A stretch of 40,174 nucleotides of DNA. Origin: a virus. A model generated the notes under the pieces. It saw only the letters and a program-made list of their open reading frames with translations. It was not told the origin of the DNA and did not search any database. The stretch covers positions 1 to 40,174 of the IMG/VR virus record IMGVR_UViG_3300010885_037967, one strand, 5' to 3'. Shown here in pieces: positions 7,104 through 15,246 of this stretch (positions within the stretch are counted from its first letter, which is position 1; each line of letters opens with the position of its first letter). A program made the position numbers and the translations under genes.

Positions 7104-9638
7104 TTATAAATCAAACTTAACTAAGAATTGTTGAATTCCTTGTCTTAAAACAGGAGATTGTAACTTTGAGACAACTAATACGTCTTTTTTATCATCTAAC
7201 AACGCTATTTCAGTAATATAAGAATTAGTTCCTGATTTCCAAGTTGGATTTGATGTTTTTTGAAATTCAGTATAATTTAAATTAATCTTATACATCATTT
7301 CATATATTGTTGCTTGTATATCAGTTTCAATACCTCCGTAGAAATAATACTCATCTCCAAAATTTAATTTTGGTCCAACATTACCAATAGGGGTTAAATT
7401 AATATATTGATTTAAATCATAGAATGGTGCCGAATTATATAACGATTCAGTAACAATAAATGTAGTTCCTGTTAATGCATCTTCAGTAAGATAACCATTA
7501 ATTGTTTGTCCACTTATAGTATTAGTAAAATCAATTAATTTCCATTTTGAAGAATCTGGTCTTGTCCCTGTAGGTACTTTTTGTGCCAATACTTCAAATT
7601 TAGTACCATAAAATCCATTTGGAATATCACATGTAGGACATATTGTTGTAGTTGTCGTAACAATAGGATTAAGTGTTGTAGTTGTTGTTATAGGTCCAAA
7701 TGTAGTTGTTGTTGTTGTTGGATTATATCCAGGAACAACCAAACATCCAAATTCTCCCCCAAATCTTATTGCAACATTTTTAGATGTGTCAGGAAAACAA
7801 TCATTATTATTACCCACAATTTTAACATAATAATTAGAATGTAATGAATTTGTAAAACCATAATCATTACTAATTCTATATGTAATATACATAGTTTCAT
7901 TGTTTCCTGTTAATATACCATTAATTTCTCCCGAGGTAGTATCACAAATATTTGGAGTTATTAAAGAAACTTGTGGTGCAGGTAATGTCCAATTTCTATT
8001 TGATTTATAAGATAACGCAGCAACAATTTCTTCATCATCAATAATAATTGTTTGACTATCTGGAAATACTTTACCAATTCGACTTGGCAATCCATTATTG
8101 TTTGGGTGTGTATCCCATAAGTGATAATATCTTAATCCAGGATTATTCATATCATTATTTTGATTTGATTCCATATAATGAACTTCAAATAAGTTTTTAT
8201 CTTCAAAATCAGGCGGATCAACCCAAAAAGTAGATCCAAAACAACATTGTGGATTTTTATGCCACATAATCCATGGTATATATAATTTAAAATTTCTAGC
8301 TTGACCTGTTGTATCATTAGGATTAGATGTATCATATGGTTCTAACGCAAATTTTTCACCATAAAAGAAATCAATCGTTTGGTTTGTATAATGAATAATT
8401 GCAATTGTTTTTTGTTCTTCAGGTTCAACTTTAATAACCTCATCAAATGAATTATAATAATAAGTGTCAGTAGTTTCAGCACTTAATACTGAATTTACGT
8501 AAAATGTCTGTCCTAAGTTTGAATTATACCCAAAATACTCTTTACTACCAATATAATTAACAGATCCAAAATAAGTATAATCTTCATGTTGTGTTGGTAA
8601 TAATCCGGCAGGATTTTCGGTCCAAGGAATATTCATGTTCCAAATTTTAACGTCAAAATTATCAACATCACATAATGTTTCGTAATTAATAACGTCATCA
8701 CCCCAATGTGGACTTGGAGTTATACTATCATATAAATCTGTCATACTTTTAGGGTAAACTAAAGCTCTAAAACAACATTCGTCACTTATTAATCCAAAAT
8801 CTGGTGTTGTTCTATCTAATGTTACTTTATTTTCACAAATTGCAATAATTCTATAAGTTAAAATTGGATAACAACTATATAATGACATCAAACAAACGGG
8901 GTCAGGTGGTGCGGGACATTGTCTACTTGGTGTTGGTGTCAAACATTCTGTTTTTGTAAGGGTGGGTGTTGGGGTTGGACTTTCACAATTAATGTAACCA
9001 CTACTTACTGATGGTGTTGGAGTAGGTGTGGGTGTGGACCCTTGTGATGCCGTTGGTGTTGGTGTTGGTAAATTGGTACATGAACAATTTTCACATCCTA
9101 AACCATCAAAATAAATAGTAATAAAATCACCAACCTCGTAACCTCCAAATGAAGATGTGTTACATCCCGAATAAATTAAAGTTATTTCATTAGTACCATT
9201 TAATGATAATGGATTTACCAAATAATTAGAAGTTTTAACATAATTATTACTTGTTAACGCACTCCAATTAATTGTACTTGCGGTTGTGTTACCACTAAAA
9301 AACCCCCTTAAAGGAGCTCGATTAAACACAGACTCAACAGTTGAGTCCATGTATGGAATTCCGTATGTATTTCCCCCAATATTATCCACATAATATGGGT
9401 ATTTAACATTTTGTTTATTTGATTGTGGTATTCCGTCACTATTTTGACTTCCAAACGGTGGAGTTAAGACAAAACTATTAACTTGATTATAACTAACAGA
9501 AACTTTATCATAAGAAACTTCACTATCCCCTACCTGAAAATAACTTACATTAAAATTTCCTTGTGACATCTTTAACCTGCCAGTATCCGTTATTCTGGTG
9601 TTAACAAGTCCTGATGTATTTTTTATTATATATGACAT
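7104..9638 (-). CDS. virion structural protein with inserted fibre modules and Thr-Pro/poly-Thr linkers
   Basis: 844 residues. The N-terminus (NTSGLVNTRITDTGRLKMSQ, then SYFQVGDSEVSYDKV) looks like the entry of a baseplate or fibre-attachment domain. The last 45 residues (YITEIALLDDKKDVLVVSKL and a beta strand) resemble the TEIGL.D...L...AK pattern that closes such domains. Between them are Thr-Pro linkers at about residues 188-238, a large aromatic-rich domain (about 240-630), and a Thr-rich linker with three poly-Thr runs at about 636-666. Cysteine pairs flank the linkers. It appears to be a virion scaffold interrupted by exchangeable modules. It is the last gene of the structural run before the resolvase. 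The leader contains TATTTATA six bases before the start. The exact virion position is unknown. Confidence 0.78.
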   Translation of the reverse strand: MSYIIKNTSGLVNTRITDTGRLKMSQGNFNVSYFQVGDSEVSYDKVSVSYNQVNSFVLTPPFGSQNSDGIPQSNKQNVKYPYYVDNIGGNTYGIPYMDSTVESVFNRAPLRGFFSGNTTASTINWSALTSNNYVKTSNYLVNPLSLNGTNEITLIYSGCNTSSFGGYEVGDFITIYFDGLGCENCSCTNLPTPTPTASQGSTPTPTPTPSVSSGYINCESPTPTPTLTKTECLTPTPSRQCPAPPDPVCLMSLYSCYPILTYRIIAICENKVTLDRTTPDFGLISDECCFRALVYPKSMTDLYDSITPSPHWGDDVINYETLCDVDNFDVKIWNMNIPWTENPAGLLPTQHEDYTYFGSVNYIGSKEYFGYNSNLGQTFYVNSVLSAETTDTYYYNSFDEVIKVEPEEQKTIAIIHYTNQTIDFFYGEKFALEPYDTSNPNDTTGQARNFKLYIPWIMWHKNPQCCFGSTFWVDPPDFEDKNLFEVHYMESNQNNDMNNPGLRYYHLWDTHPNNNGLPSRIGKVFPDSQTIIIDDEEIVAALSYKSNRNWTLPAPQVSLITPNICDTTSGEINGILTGNNETMYITYRISNDYGFTNSLHSNYYVKIVGNNNDCFPDTSKNVAIRFGGEFGCLVVPGYNPTTTTTTFGPITTTTTLNPIVTTTTTICPTCDIPNGFYGTKFEVLAQKVPTGTRPDSSKWKLIDFTNTISGQTINGYLTEDALTGTTFIVTESLYNSAPFYDLNQYINLTPIGNVGPKLNFGDEYYFYGGIETDIQATIYEMMYKINLNYTEFQKTSNPTWKSGTNSYITEIALLDDKKDVLVVSKLQSPVLRQGIQQFLVKFDL
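8930..9072 (-). repeat. repeats encoding Thr-Pro linkers
   Basis: Short GGTGTT/GGTGTTGGAGTA-type units on the plus strand encode three Thr-Pro runs of the 844-residue protein. They are inverted relative to the linker repeats in the plus-strand fibre gene. Confidence 0.7.
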
Positions 9639-9661
9639 TTTATGTATAAATATTTATTTAT

Positions 9662-11722
9662 TTATTTTTTTATCCCCACACCTAAAGGATTAACTACTCT
9701 TACCGTATCGCAATTATTATTTATTTTTACATTATTTAAATAAATGTGGTAGTATCTGTTTGCAATAAAACAATTTGGTGTTGGTAAAACGGGAGATATT
9801 GTATCAGTATAAGAACCGTTTATAATAGTTCCTGATGTCATAGATAAATTAATCCAATTATATTGTCTTGTTGTGGAATATTTAAAAGATGCTTGACAAG
9901 GAAATGTTTGTGGAAGTGGTAAGAATGGAGTTATTGATTGATTAGTGGCGGTGACGGGTGATCCATTAACATTTAATGTTGCTATGTTGTTATAAGTGGC
10001 AGCTGCCGCTGATGGTCCAACGGTAAATGTGTTAGTATGAATTACATCAAAAGTAATCGTTACACCAATTGGTAATAAAGGAGAAACATTTACATTAAAC
10101 ACATTAGTACCAAATATAGTAGAAGCGTAAGACATAGTAACAATATAGTTTATACTTGAAGTTGGGGGAGGTAAAACAACCGTTTGAGTACTTGTAAATC
10201 CTGAAGAATCTCTGACATAAACAATATATGATCCTTGACATAAGTTATTATATATTGTTGTAGGTTGATACGTTGATCCTCCGTTGATTGAATACTCATA
10301 TGGTGGTGTTCCCCCAAAAGGAGTTAATAATATACTTCCATCACAACCACATTCGGGTCTATTAACTCTTATTGTTAAGTTGGGAGTACTAAGTTTAGTA
10401 CATAATCCTAAATTTGCGGTTATTGATAATATTTGATTAGGTAATGATGTTCCAACCGAATTCCACCCAAATAATGGTGGGGTAGAACTGTTTATATTAA
10501 TTATTTGTCCCGCCGTCCAACCCGATACTTGCCATTGATTACCATTAAGATTCCATACAATATCTAAACTATTTATAGTATCCTCCCAAGTTGGGTAATC
10601 ATCAATGTACCCATTATATTGAAATTCATAATATTCAACATAAGATTGTTGTTTATTTCCTCTTATAATTGTAAGACAGATATCTTCGTATATCGGTAAA
10701 GGATTAAAAGTTGTTGTACTTGTTGTAATTGGTATTTCAACCCCTAAAACACAAGTGGTATATGCCGTAAAATCCCCGTAATAATCAGTAACGATTGAAT
10801 CATATTTTCCAACCCCAAGATTACTTAAAGATTGTGAGATAGATCCGTTTTCCCAAATAACCTCATAAGGAGGAGTCCCCCCTGTTATACCTAAAGTAAT
10901 TAACCCGTCAAAAGAACTTGATGTTAATGGGTCAACTGTAAAACATTCAACACCGAGAGGAAAAATTGTTATAACATCACATTCGTTTTTAGGTTCAATT
11001 GGTGGATTTGGTGGTGCAAAAGTTGTTGTTGTTGTAACAATCGGGTTAGTCGTAGTTGTTATTGTACAAGGGGTACATTTACCATTGTTAATAATTTGTA
11101 TATCTCCCGATAAAACTTTTACTCCTGTTGAGCTACATATAGAAATACCTGTTTGGTAAGGCATATTATATGGTGATTTTTTTCCCTCATCACAACATGG
11201 GGTAAATTCAATCTTTGTTTTAACGTTTTGTGAGGATTGATTAGTTACAAAATAATTAGTACAACAACTATTATCTACAACACAGGTATCACAATTATTG
11301 TACTCATTAACATTAAACTGAACTAAAGTAACACTTTCAGATCCAACTATACTACAGTCATATGTGGAGGAAAGACCACGTCCAACTAATTCATAACAAC
11401 CAGATTTATAATTATTAGGATTTGAAGATAGTAAGGCCTCATTAAAATAAATTATAACACCATTTAAATAATTTCCAAAAACTGATGTAGGTGGTCCGTC
11501 AAAATAAAAAGAATCATCATTACAACAACTTTGAAAACAATATCTTATTGTTCCTTTTGTAAGTGAGTTAATATATAAGAGTGGGTTTGTAACACTAATA
11601 TTACCATTAATATAATAAGAAACCCCAGGTGATAAATCAACCACTTTAATAACGTTATTGTCGTCAGTAAACGTAAAGTTATTATAAATTACCGAACCAC
11701 TATTTATTACTTGATAAACCAT
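9662..11722 (-). CDS. modular tail fibre or adhesin with poly-Thr linkers and SprB-like repeats
   Basis: 686 residues. The N-terminal module (VYQVINSGSVIYNNFTFTDD) and the module at about residues 150-217 (NYFVTNQSS to NNGKC) resemble the repeated module of the plus-strand fibre protein. Poly-Thr linkers lie at about 214-239 and 328-340. Two regions match SprB-type repeats: about 245-325 (FDGLITLGITGGTPPYEVIW) and about 454-520 (GSILLTPFGGTPPYEYSING, then GSYIVYVRDSSGF). The C-terminal part is Thr/Pro/Val-rich beta. Many Cys pairs suggest disulfides or compact loops. There is no catalytic motif or signal peptide. It lies between the glycosyltransferase-like gene and the 844-residue protein. 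A receptor-binding fibre is the best guess. A TATTTATA box lies 19 bases upstream. Confidence 0.78.
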   Translation of the reverse strand: MVYQVINSGSVIYNNFTFTDDNNVIKVVDLSPGVSYYINGNISVTNPLLYINSLTKGTIRYCFQSCCNDDSFYFDGPPTSVFGNYLNGVIIYFNEALLSSNPNNYKSGCYELVGRGLSSTYDCSIVGSESVTLVQFNVNEYNNCDTCVVDNSCCTNYFVTNQSSQNVKTKIEFTPCCDEGKKSPYNMPYQTGISICSSTGVKVLSGDIQIINNGKCTPCTITTTTNPIVTTTTTFAPPNPPIEPKNECDVITIFPLGVECFTVDPLTSSSFDGLITLGITGGTPPYEVIWENGSISQSLSNLGVGKYDSIVTDYYGDFTAYTTCVLGVEIPITTSTTTFNPLPIYEDICLTIIRGNKQQSYVEYYEFQYNGYIDDYPTWEDTINSLDIVWNLNGNQWQVSGWTAGQIININSSTPPLFGWNSVGTSLPNQILSITANLGLCTKLSTPNLTIRVNRPECGCDGSILLTPFGGTPPYEYSINGGSTYQPTTIYNNLCQGSYIVYVRDSSGFTSTQTVVLPPPTSSINYIVTMSYASTIFGTNVFNVNVSPLLPIGVTITFDVIHTNTFTVGPSAAAATYNNIATLNVNGSPVTATNQSITPFLPLPQTFPCQASFKYSTTRQYNWINLSMTSGTIINGSYTDTISPVLPTPNCFIANRYYHIYLNNVKINNNCDTVRVVNPLGVGIKK

Positions 11723-11750
11723 TTAAGTTATTTCTTTACTATATAAATAA

Positions 11751-12731
11751 TCAATTTATTGTTTTTTGAATAAATGATTTCATTACTTCAATATATTTTA
11801 TTGTTGTACTATTAATTTCAATATAATCAAAGTGGGATGGGTTTTCTTTAAGTTTTAAAATAGGGTCAATTGTAATATATTCTCCTTTATAAAATTTATT
11901 ACTTTTTAAATTATCTGTAACTCCAGCCATATGTAAAATAGGTCTTTCTTCATATACTTTTAAATTATCTGTTGCCCAAGAAAAATTAAGATCATCAACA
12001 ACTTTAGTATCATAATTTAATAACCATAAATTCCACAATAAAGACCACATTTCTGCCGTCCAAAATTGGATTTCACCAGGACTTATTGGGTGTCTTTTGT
12101 GATAACTATGCATTTGTTTATAAAGAGGATAACAATCCAAATATATTTTTTCCCAAAGACTATATGTCATATTTTTCAATAAATATTGACCCCCACCTGA
12201 GTTTTCTTGGTTATCTTTAATTATGTCAACGTTTATTCCAACAATATTTGCCATTTCTTTTAATAATTGACCTTTTTCTGATTTTGGGTGTGCTTTTTCA
12301 TATCTGTTACAACAATCCATTATATAGTTGTATCCGATATAACCAATTGTATCCGATAAATAAGAAATATCATCATTCATTAATTTATTAAAATCGGGTA
12401 ATACTCTAAAAATAATATCCGCATCATGTAAGAAAAAAGTTTTACCATATTCAGGATATTCAAATAACCATCTTGATATTAAATATGGTTTGATACTTGG
12501 GATATAATTTTTACTTATTCTATCATCAATGTAAAAATGTACATTAAACCCGTAATCACATAGTTCTAACGCTCCCTTAGAAGGTTCTGTTTGTCCATTA
12601 GTTAATCCAAAAATAACATGAATTTGACAAGGATTGATTCCCTTTTCAATAAAGTTATGAGTATAAAGTTTTATTTGCCAATGAAAATAAGGAACATCAG
12701 GTTGAGCGGACACAAAAATAATATCTTCCAT
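11751..12731 (-). CDS. GT-A-like glycosyltransferase
   Basis: 326 residues of a soluble nucleotide-sugar-dependent enzyme. The first strand IIFVSAQPDVPYFHWQIKLY is followed by a Rossmann-like half and the metal-binding D103-A-D105 in TFFLHDADIIF. After the DxD come a GGGQYLLKN loop, an aromatic segment AEMWSLLWNLW and a late His in PILHMAG, as expected for GT-A acceptor and metal sites. The YFxWQ start and the layout recall hydroxyproline O-arabinosyl/serine galactosyltransferases of plants and algae (GT95/GT96 type), but this is a weak resemblance from memory. No membrane segment is present. It sits inside the fibre cluster between two genes with Thr-rich linkers, suggesting that fibre linkers are its target; modification of DNA or host glycans is the alternative. 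Confidence 0.7.
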   Translation of the reverse strand: MEDIIFVSAQPDVPYFHWQIKLYTHNFIEKGINPCQIHVIFGLTNGQTEPSKGALELCDYGFNVHFYIDDRISKNYIPSIKPYLISRWLFEYPEYGKTFFLHDADIIFRVLPDFNKLMNDDISYLSDTIGYIGYNYIMDCCNRYEKAHPKSEKGQLLKEMANIVGINVDIIKDNQENSGGGQYLLKNMTYSLWEKIYLDCYPLYKQMHSYHKRHPISPGEIQFWTAEMWSLLWNLWLLNYDTKVVDDLNFSWATDNLKVYEERPILHMAGVTDNLKSNKFYKGEYITIDPILKLKENPSHFDYIEINSTTIKYIEVMKSFIQKTIN

Positions 12732-12792
12732 ATAACTAAAATATAGTATATGTGTAATAAGTCAATATTGTTAATTAATATAAAAACTTATA

Positions 12793-15246
12793 TTACCCAC
12801 TACATGGATACGATGTTATACACGTTGGACAATCAATAGAAAAAAGAAATGGAGTTGCGGTACCAACTGCGGTACCATTAGTTGTTGAAACTGTAGTCCA
12901 ACAATTACTATTGTACACTAATAATTGACCCGCAATAGTCCCTAAAGGTAATATTAAAATAATATTTGAAACTAATCCACAACAATCGGAAACTATCCAT
13001 TTATTTACAAATGTTGGGGTCGGTGTTGGGGTCGGTGTTAAATTTGGGGTATTTGTTTGGGATGGTGTTGGTGTAGGGACATCACATTCAACACAAGAAA
13101 TATCATAATTTATTATTAAATTAATTACAACTTTTGCATCAGATAACGTATTAAATTTAGTTGGTACACAACTTTTATTGATGTCTTCACAATCATTTAC
13201 AATAGTTATTTTGTTTTTAACAATGTCTATATCAACTTCACCAATATCCGGATAAGATAATAACATTAATTTTATTATATTAATCCATTCAATATCTGTT
13301 GGGTAATCATAAAGTCCTATTGAGGTATAAAATAAGTTTTGTTTTATCACCCCATTTACACTTGTTTCAATAATAAATTCCGCACCATTAATTACACACC
13401 CTAAATCATTGTATGTTAAATCAAAAAATCCCTCACTATACATTTGTCCTATTCCTCTCATACCATCAATTCCAGTATTAACAAAATTAGTGTCACTTAT
13501 ATTGTAAACTTGATAATCACCTAAAAGTATAGTTCCCGATAAAACAATTGATTTAGTATGTGTACATCCAGAACTATCAACAACTTGTAATGTATATGTT
13601 CCCGCACTTAAATTAGTTACTGTTGATCCAGTTTGTGAGTTTACATTTGAACTCCAATTATAAGTAAAAGGTGGAGAACCACTACTTAAAAAAGAACTTA
13701 TTTCACCATCATTTCCATTAACAGGTTGTATTGCAAATAAATTAAAAAATACGGAATTTGATGGTCCAACATATGCTGTTGTTGTTTGTGAACAACCATT
13801 TGCATCGGTAACGGTAACATTATAAAACCCAAAAGGTAAATTATTATAAAAATTAATTGGAGATATTGCGTATCCAGTAATTTGATAAGTATATGGTAAT
13901 GTACCCCCACTAGTTGTTAATATCTGTAAGGTACCATTATTTAATCCACATGTGGTATTAGTTGTAACCGCAGTTATTGTAAACAAATTAACATTTGTAA
14001 CTGTTGTGGTTCCAGTATAAACACATCCTGAATTATTATCAATCAAAATTGTATATGTGTCTGATTGTAAATTATTAAAAGTTGTGTTAGTACCAACAGT
14101 TGTTGTATTAACCGTATTTCCGGAAGAATTCAGTAACGTATAGGTAAATGTTCCCGTAGGGGATCCAGTATTAACAACTATTGTTATTGCCCCATTATTA
14201 CCACAATTAGAATTTGTTGTGGTAATTGATGAAATAGTAAATCCATTGGGTGTTGTTAACGAAGTTGATTGAGTATCACTACATAACCCAGCATCTTTAA
14301 CAGTAACGGTTAAAATACCTGAAGGTAAATTTTGAAATGTGTATGTGTTTGAGAATGTAACTATTGTATCCCCATTAGATCCAGAAAAAAAGAATGGTGC
14401 TGTCCCCCCAGTAACAGTGACTTCAACCACACCATCACTATTAAAACAAGTACTTCCTGTTGTTAAAAAAGAAGATATTCCAATTGGCGGAACATTATTA
14501 ACCGAAATACTATCGGAAACGGAACATCCATTTGAATCTGTTACGGTAACAGTGTAATATCCAACCGTTAATCCAGTTGCTGTAGACCCTGTTTGTCCAT
14601 CATTCCAAATATATGTATAAGGACCAACTCCTGTTTGTCCAGTAACAAATATTTTTCCCGAACCAAAAGCAACATTACAACTTGCATCGTCAACAACATA
14701 AAACCCGTAAGAAAAAGTTGTTGATGATAAAATTGGTACGCTCGAACTTACTCCATTACACCCTGCACCATCATCACCAACAATATAATAAGTTCCTCCC
14801 GATAAATTTGAAAAGGTTATTCCACTAGTTGGAGTTGACCCACTATTTATATACCCGTTTGTTGTTTCATAAAGCAATGCAGATCCAACCCCATAAAAAG
14901 GGTTAAACCCAAATGTTATTTCTCCATCATCATTACCACAAGTTGTATTTATTACATTTTCAACACTTATAGATGTTCCCGATGATATTGGTATGTTTAA
15001 GTATATTGTATCAAAAGTTGGATTTATACACGAATCTTGGATTGCCAAACTATATGTACCGGCAGACATTCCACTAAAATAATAAGTTGTTGTGGATGCA
15101 GATGTTGGTAATAAACCTGTTGAGGAAATTTCATATACAGTGTAGGGTGAAGTACCACCAGTTATCTCAATGTAAATTTCTCCAACATTAGTATTAGTAC
15201 AATCACCAGAGATATAAAGATTATATATTATTTGTCCACAACTCAT
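12793..15246 (-). CDS. tail adhesin with seven SprB-like repeats and a Thr-Pro linker
   Basis: 817 residues. The first 573 are about seven tandem beta repeats of 77-88 residues (boundaries near 88, 175, 254, 334, 420, 497, 573). Best copies read GGTxPYTY then LxxGTYTVTVTDxxGC, as in PYTYIWNDGQTG plus YYTVTVTDSNGCSVS. This is the signature of SprB repeats, known from the giant gliding adhesins of Flavobacteria. A module at about 574-722 follows (NGAEFIIET to NYDISC), which resembles the end of the upstream 1,005-residue protein. Then come a Thr-Pro linker at about 724-746 and a Cys-rich end. It overlaps the upstream gene by ATGA, so the two are translated together. It is probably a baseplate-attached fibre binding the host surface or its polysaccharide. 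Confidence 0.82.
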   Translation of the reverse strand: MSCGQIIYNLYISGDCTNTNVGEIYIEITGGTSPYTVYEISSTGLLPTSASTTTYYFSGMSAGTYSLAIQDSCINPTFDTIYLNIPISSGTSISVENVINTTCGNDDGEITFGFNPFYGVGSALLYETTNGYINSGSTPTSGITFSNLSGGTYYIVGDDGAGCNGVSSSVPILSSTTFSYGFYVVDDASCNVAFGSGKIFVTGQTGVGPYTYIWNDGQTGSTATGLTVGYYTVTVTDSNGCSVSDSISVNNVPPIGISSFLTTGSTCFNSDGVVEVTVTGGTAPFFFSGSNGDTIVTFSNTYTFQNLPSGILTVTVKDAGLCSDTQSTSLTTPNGFTISSITTTNSNCGNNGAITIVVNTGSPTGTFTYTLLNSSGNTVNTTTVGTNTTFNNLQSDTYTILIDNNSGCVYTGTTTVTNVNLFTITAVTTNTTCGLNNGTLQILTTSGGTLPYTYQITGYAISPINFYNNLPFGFYNVTVTDANGCSQTTTAYVGPSNSVFFNLFAIQPVNGNDGEISSFLSSGSPPFTYNWSSNVNSQTGSTVTNLSAGTYTLQVVDSSGCTHTKSIVLSGTILLGDYQVYNISDTNFVNTGIDGMRGIGQMYSEGFFDLTYNDLGCVINGAEFIIETSVNGVIKQNLFYTSIGLYDYPTDIEWINIIKLMLLSYPDIGEVDIDIVKNKITIVNDCEDINKSCVPTKFNTLSDAKVVINLIINYDISCVECDVPTPTPSQTNTPNLTPTPTPTPTFVNKWIVSDCCGLVSNIILILPLGTIAGQLLVYNSNCWTTVSTTNGTAVGTATPFLFSIDCPTCITSYPCSG

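Noticed and set aside
9645-9652. TATAAATA on the plus strand as a T4-type late promoter
   Set aside because: At this and similar sites it points away from the adjacent gene, so T4 late promoters of standard orientation are not supported.
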